A DNA stretch of 64,000 nt from Hevea brasiliensis (Eukaryota; Streptophyta; Magnoliopsida; Malpighiales; Euphorbiaceae), in assembly GCF_030052815.1 (NCBI RefSeq), contig NC_079507.1, positions 13,848,141 to 13,912,140 of the forward strand. The letters run 5' to 3'. The notes under the pieces are model-generated. The model had not been told where the DNA came from. It saw nothing but the letters and a program-made list of their open reading frames with translations, and did not search any database. This document shows positions 62,024 through 64,000 of this stretch, piece by piece (position 1 is the first letter of the stretch; the number at the start of each line of letters is the position of its first letter). The position numbers and the translations under genes were made by a program.

Positions 62024-62073
62024 TTACTTCCCGTTAGGGTCACCCATCGCAGTAGCTTCGGCTCATTTAACCT
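62024..62073 (-). other. 5S rRNA-like segment in a T2-like LTR
   Basis: Minus strand reads GGTTAAATGAGC, then GCGATGGGTGACC and GGGAAGT. Plant 5S rRNA has AGTTAAGCGTGC (box A) and GGATGGGTGACC with TGGGAAGT (box C) in the same order. A second copy lies at 61660-61708. Resemblance judged by eye. Confidence 0.5.
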
Positions 62074-62242
62074 TATTGCATTTCATTTCTAAAATTTTTT
62101 CTTAATTTTTCTTATCATTATTTGGGTTATTTATAACTCTTCACTCTAGTCTAAATATAGTTCCAGACATTTTGGCTGTCCGGACAGACATTAATCACCA
62201 GAACATTAGAACATACGGACTATCTAAAGTGAGGATGTCACA

Positions 62243-62253
62243 ACAAATCCCAA

Positions 62254-62311
<58 letters not shown>

Positions 62312-62941
62312 CAATAGCTACGTTTTATTCTTTTAAAGGTGGGAGAAAAGATGAAATTGATTATTAATCAAAAAGAAGTTTGAAACTTACATAATTAACC
62401 CTCTTTAGTTAACTCAAGAAAAAAAAATGGGACACTAAAAGAATTGACTACTAAGCTGTATGAGGTGGGAAACTCTCAAGTATAGTTCTAAAGGAAGGAA
62501 TTTGCTTGCCTATTTTGACCGAGGAGAAGAAGCCATTCCTCAAGGAGATTTTGAAATTGCAAAGGCTTGGTTTGATCAAGCCACAGAGTATTGGAAACAA
62601 GCCATAGTGCTTACTCCCAAAAATTGTATTGAAGCATAGAATTGGTTAAAAATCATAAGGGGTTTCGAATAAGATAAGAACACTATTTATGTATTTATTA
62701 TTTAGTATTTTTTTTTAGTATTTGTTACATTTTATATTTATTATAATAAATTTGTTAAAATTAATTGTTTGTTATCCCTATCAGTCAAATAACGCAGATC
62801 ATTTCTCTGTAAAGAACCAATTAAAAAATTTCATGAATTTCATTATACTACTTTTAAGATCGTCTCCCTTTTGTCTAGTATTTCATAAGAATAAAAGATA
62901 TAATAGGAATAAATGATACACAACTATAACAGTAAAGAATG
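62243..62941 (+). pseudogene. ycf3: Nuclear plastid DNA: ycf3 intron 2 end, exon 3 and downstream spacer
   Basis: Right half of the plastid insertion. After a (TA)n expansion come group II intron 2 domain V (about 62453-62489) and exon 3 at 62520-62672: 50 codons plus stop, the usual length, reading [20 protein letters not shown] with a stop where Gln is expected (IEA, stop, NWLK). Sequence downstream (to 62941) looks like the plastid ycf3-psaA spacer. The C-to-T style decay matches exon 2. It is cut at 62942 by another LTR, so the right edge of the plastid tract lies outside the window or was lost. Confidence 0.9.
62254..62309. repeat. (TA)n microsatellite
   Basis: About 27 AT units, seen directly, inside the plastid-derived intron 2. 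Expanded tracts of this length are not typical of the plastid intron, so expansion probably happened in the nucleus. Confidence 0.9.
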
Positions 62942-64000
62942 TGTAACACCCTCCCTGTAGCAACTCTGTGCATTCTACTGTTTCGGTGACCGGTGTCGGT
63001 CTGGACAGCTAGAACGTCTGAAAGAATATTTAAACTAAAGTGAGGAACAATAATTAACTCAAATATTAATAAAAAAAATTTAGGAAAAATTTTAGAAATA
63101 AAATACAACCAAGTTAAATGAACCGGTGCCCTAGCGATGGGTAACCCAATGGGAAATTGTGGTTCTCGCAACGAGGAGCCCTAGACCCGAGCAAAAATTC
63201 ATAAAATAATTTTTGGGACTCCAGAGAAGGGTCATTGAGGTTCCTATGGTATTAAAATGCCAAGAAAATATTTAAAAAAAATTTGTCAATCAGTACAGAC
63301 AATTTTGGTCTGTTAAGCCAAACAGAAGGCATTTTGATCATTTCGCCTTCAGAGGTGATTTTTGGCCGAATTGTCCAGTTAATTAAATAATTATTATGAC
63401 ATAAAATGTGAATAAATATTGCTAAAAATTAAATTGAAATTAAGTAGATAAGAAAAGGAAAGAAAATGAAAGAAATTAGAATTATGACATCACCATGATG
63501 TCACTAAACACTTACCACCAATTACAATTAATCAAGCCCATTTAAAATAAATACAATGAGATAAGAAAATAGCAAAAAAATCAAAAAAACTCAGCAGCCA
63601 TCACCTTCACTCAAACCAGCCGCCCCATACCCATTCCATTGTCCTCCATTGCCAAGTTTTTGAAGCTTGGTTTCCTTGGTTTTTCTTCCACTAAACCCTA
63701 AATTCCCAACACAAAAACTTGATAGTTCATCTTAGAAAAGCTTTTGGGAGAAAAAAGAAGTGAAAAAGAAGAGCTCTTGCAAGATTAGAATTAACTCCAT
63801 TCAAGGTTAGTGACCAAACTTCATGTTTCTCTTTAGTTTCATGTTGAGGAAGTGAGATTAAGTAGAAATCTATAAGAAAATTGCAAAAAAATTATGGGTA
63901 TACCTCCCCAAAAATTTTGGCAGCCTTGTACTTGGTAGGGTTATGAAGTTTTCATTGAGGTAAAATGGTATCATGGCTGCCTTCAATACTAACTTCATGA
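62942..64000 (+). mobile_element. T1/T2-type LTR, cut by the window end
   Basis: Starts TGTAACACCCTCCCTG at 62942 and follows the T1/T2 LTR start for the remaining 1059 bp: 5S-like segment about 63113-63155, leader, donor-like AAG/GTTAGTGACC at 63806. Left flank GAATG should recur at the far end. Whether it is a solo LTR or a full element cannot be seen. Confidence 0.85.

Larger units (their letters stand above)
37566..62242 (-). mobile_element. T2-like solo LTR in the plastid insertion, split by two further insertions
   Basis: Pieces 37566-38445, 54991-55573 and 59559-62242 add up to about 4.14 kb. It starts TGTGACACCCCTCACCC (reversed T2 U5 end) and ends GGATGTCACA. The TSD is ATAAA (37561-37565) and ACAAA (62243-62247), one transition. 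Deleting it rejoins ycf3 intron 2. It contains a T1 element (38446-54990, TSD TTTTC) and a T3 solo LTR (55574-59558, TSD CCCTT). Its U3 carries two 5S-like segments (61660-61708 and 62024-62073). Confidence 0.87.

Noticed and set aside
62722..62916. 64-codon frame in the plastid-derived spacer
   Set aside because: It lies in AT-rich sequence that matches the intergenic region downstream of ycf3, with no known plastid gene there.
36840..62941. Functional split or trans-spliced ycf3 gene
   Set aside because: Stops replace Gln codons in both exons, exon 1 is absent, and 24.7 kb of transposons lie between the pieces; it is nuclear plastid debris.

Overview
This window is plant nuclear heterochromatin, most likely from an AT-rich eudicot. 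The evidence is chromodomain-bearing Ty3/gypsy (Tekay/Del type) retrotransposons primed by initiator-Met tRNA, a plant LINE fragment, and a decayed nuclear copy of the plastid gene ycf3. I cannot name the species and see no intact host gene. Almost every open frame longer than 60 codons lies in an LTR or in decayed gag/pol.

I sorted the LTRs by eye into four long families (3.0-4.3 kb, all starting TGTAACAYCC and ending GYGTNACA). T1 is the Tekay-type gag-pol element. T2 and T3 are gag-only derivatives (TR-GAG type). T4 is seen only as a solo LTR. Eight insertions have 5-bp target-site duplications (TSDs) that I read directly, so the nesting can be resolved to the base.

Layout. 1-25727: a T3 gag-only element on the minus strand (3' LTR cut by the window edge; gag remnant 3130-3852; 5' LTR 4042-25727). 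Its 5' LTR is split by a full-length T1 element (5453-20024), which itself carries a T2 solo LTR (12535-16115), and by a T4 solo LTR (21324-24799). 25728-26027: single-copy-looking DNA. 26028-33617: a rearranged T2 element whose interior is inverted relative to its ends, closing in a perfect 118-bp palindrome. 33618-36840: unassigned DNA with a LINE reverse-transcriptase relic. 36840-37565 and 62243-62941: two halves of one plastid insertion (ycf3 exon 2 and exon 3), separated by 24.7 kb of nested elements. These are a T2 solo LTR (37566-62242) that received a second T1 element (38446-54990), which in turn received a chimeric TRIM/T2 element (44570-50558), plus a T3 solo LTR (55574-59558). 62942-64000: the start of another T1/T2 LTR that runs off the window.

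The most interesting signals are not the genes. (1) Two integrated elements look like aberrant reverse-transcription products, with breakpoints at the tRNA-primer terminus and at U5 hairpins. (2) Two adjacent RNA hairpins in the downstream part of every LTR keep their pairing by compensatory changes across all four families. (3) T1, T2 and T3 LTRs carry a segment resembling the 3' half of 5S rRNA (box A and box C). (4) All LTR families have a splice-donor-like AG/GTWAGT 0.8-0.9 kb from the LTR start and an acceptor-like site just before the gag ATG, suggesting a leader intron that removes the primer-binding site from Gag mRNA. (5) The T1 integrase gene contains a 75-bp intron-like insert directly after the catalytic glutamate.
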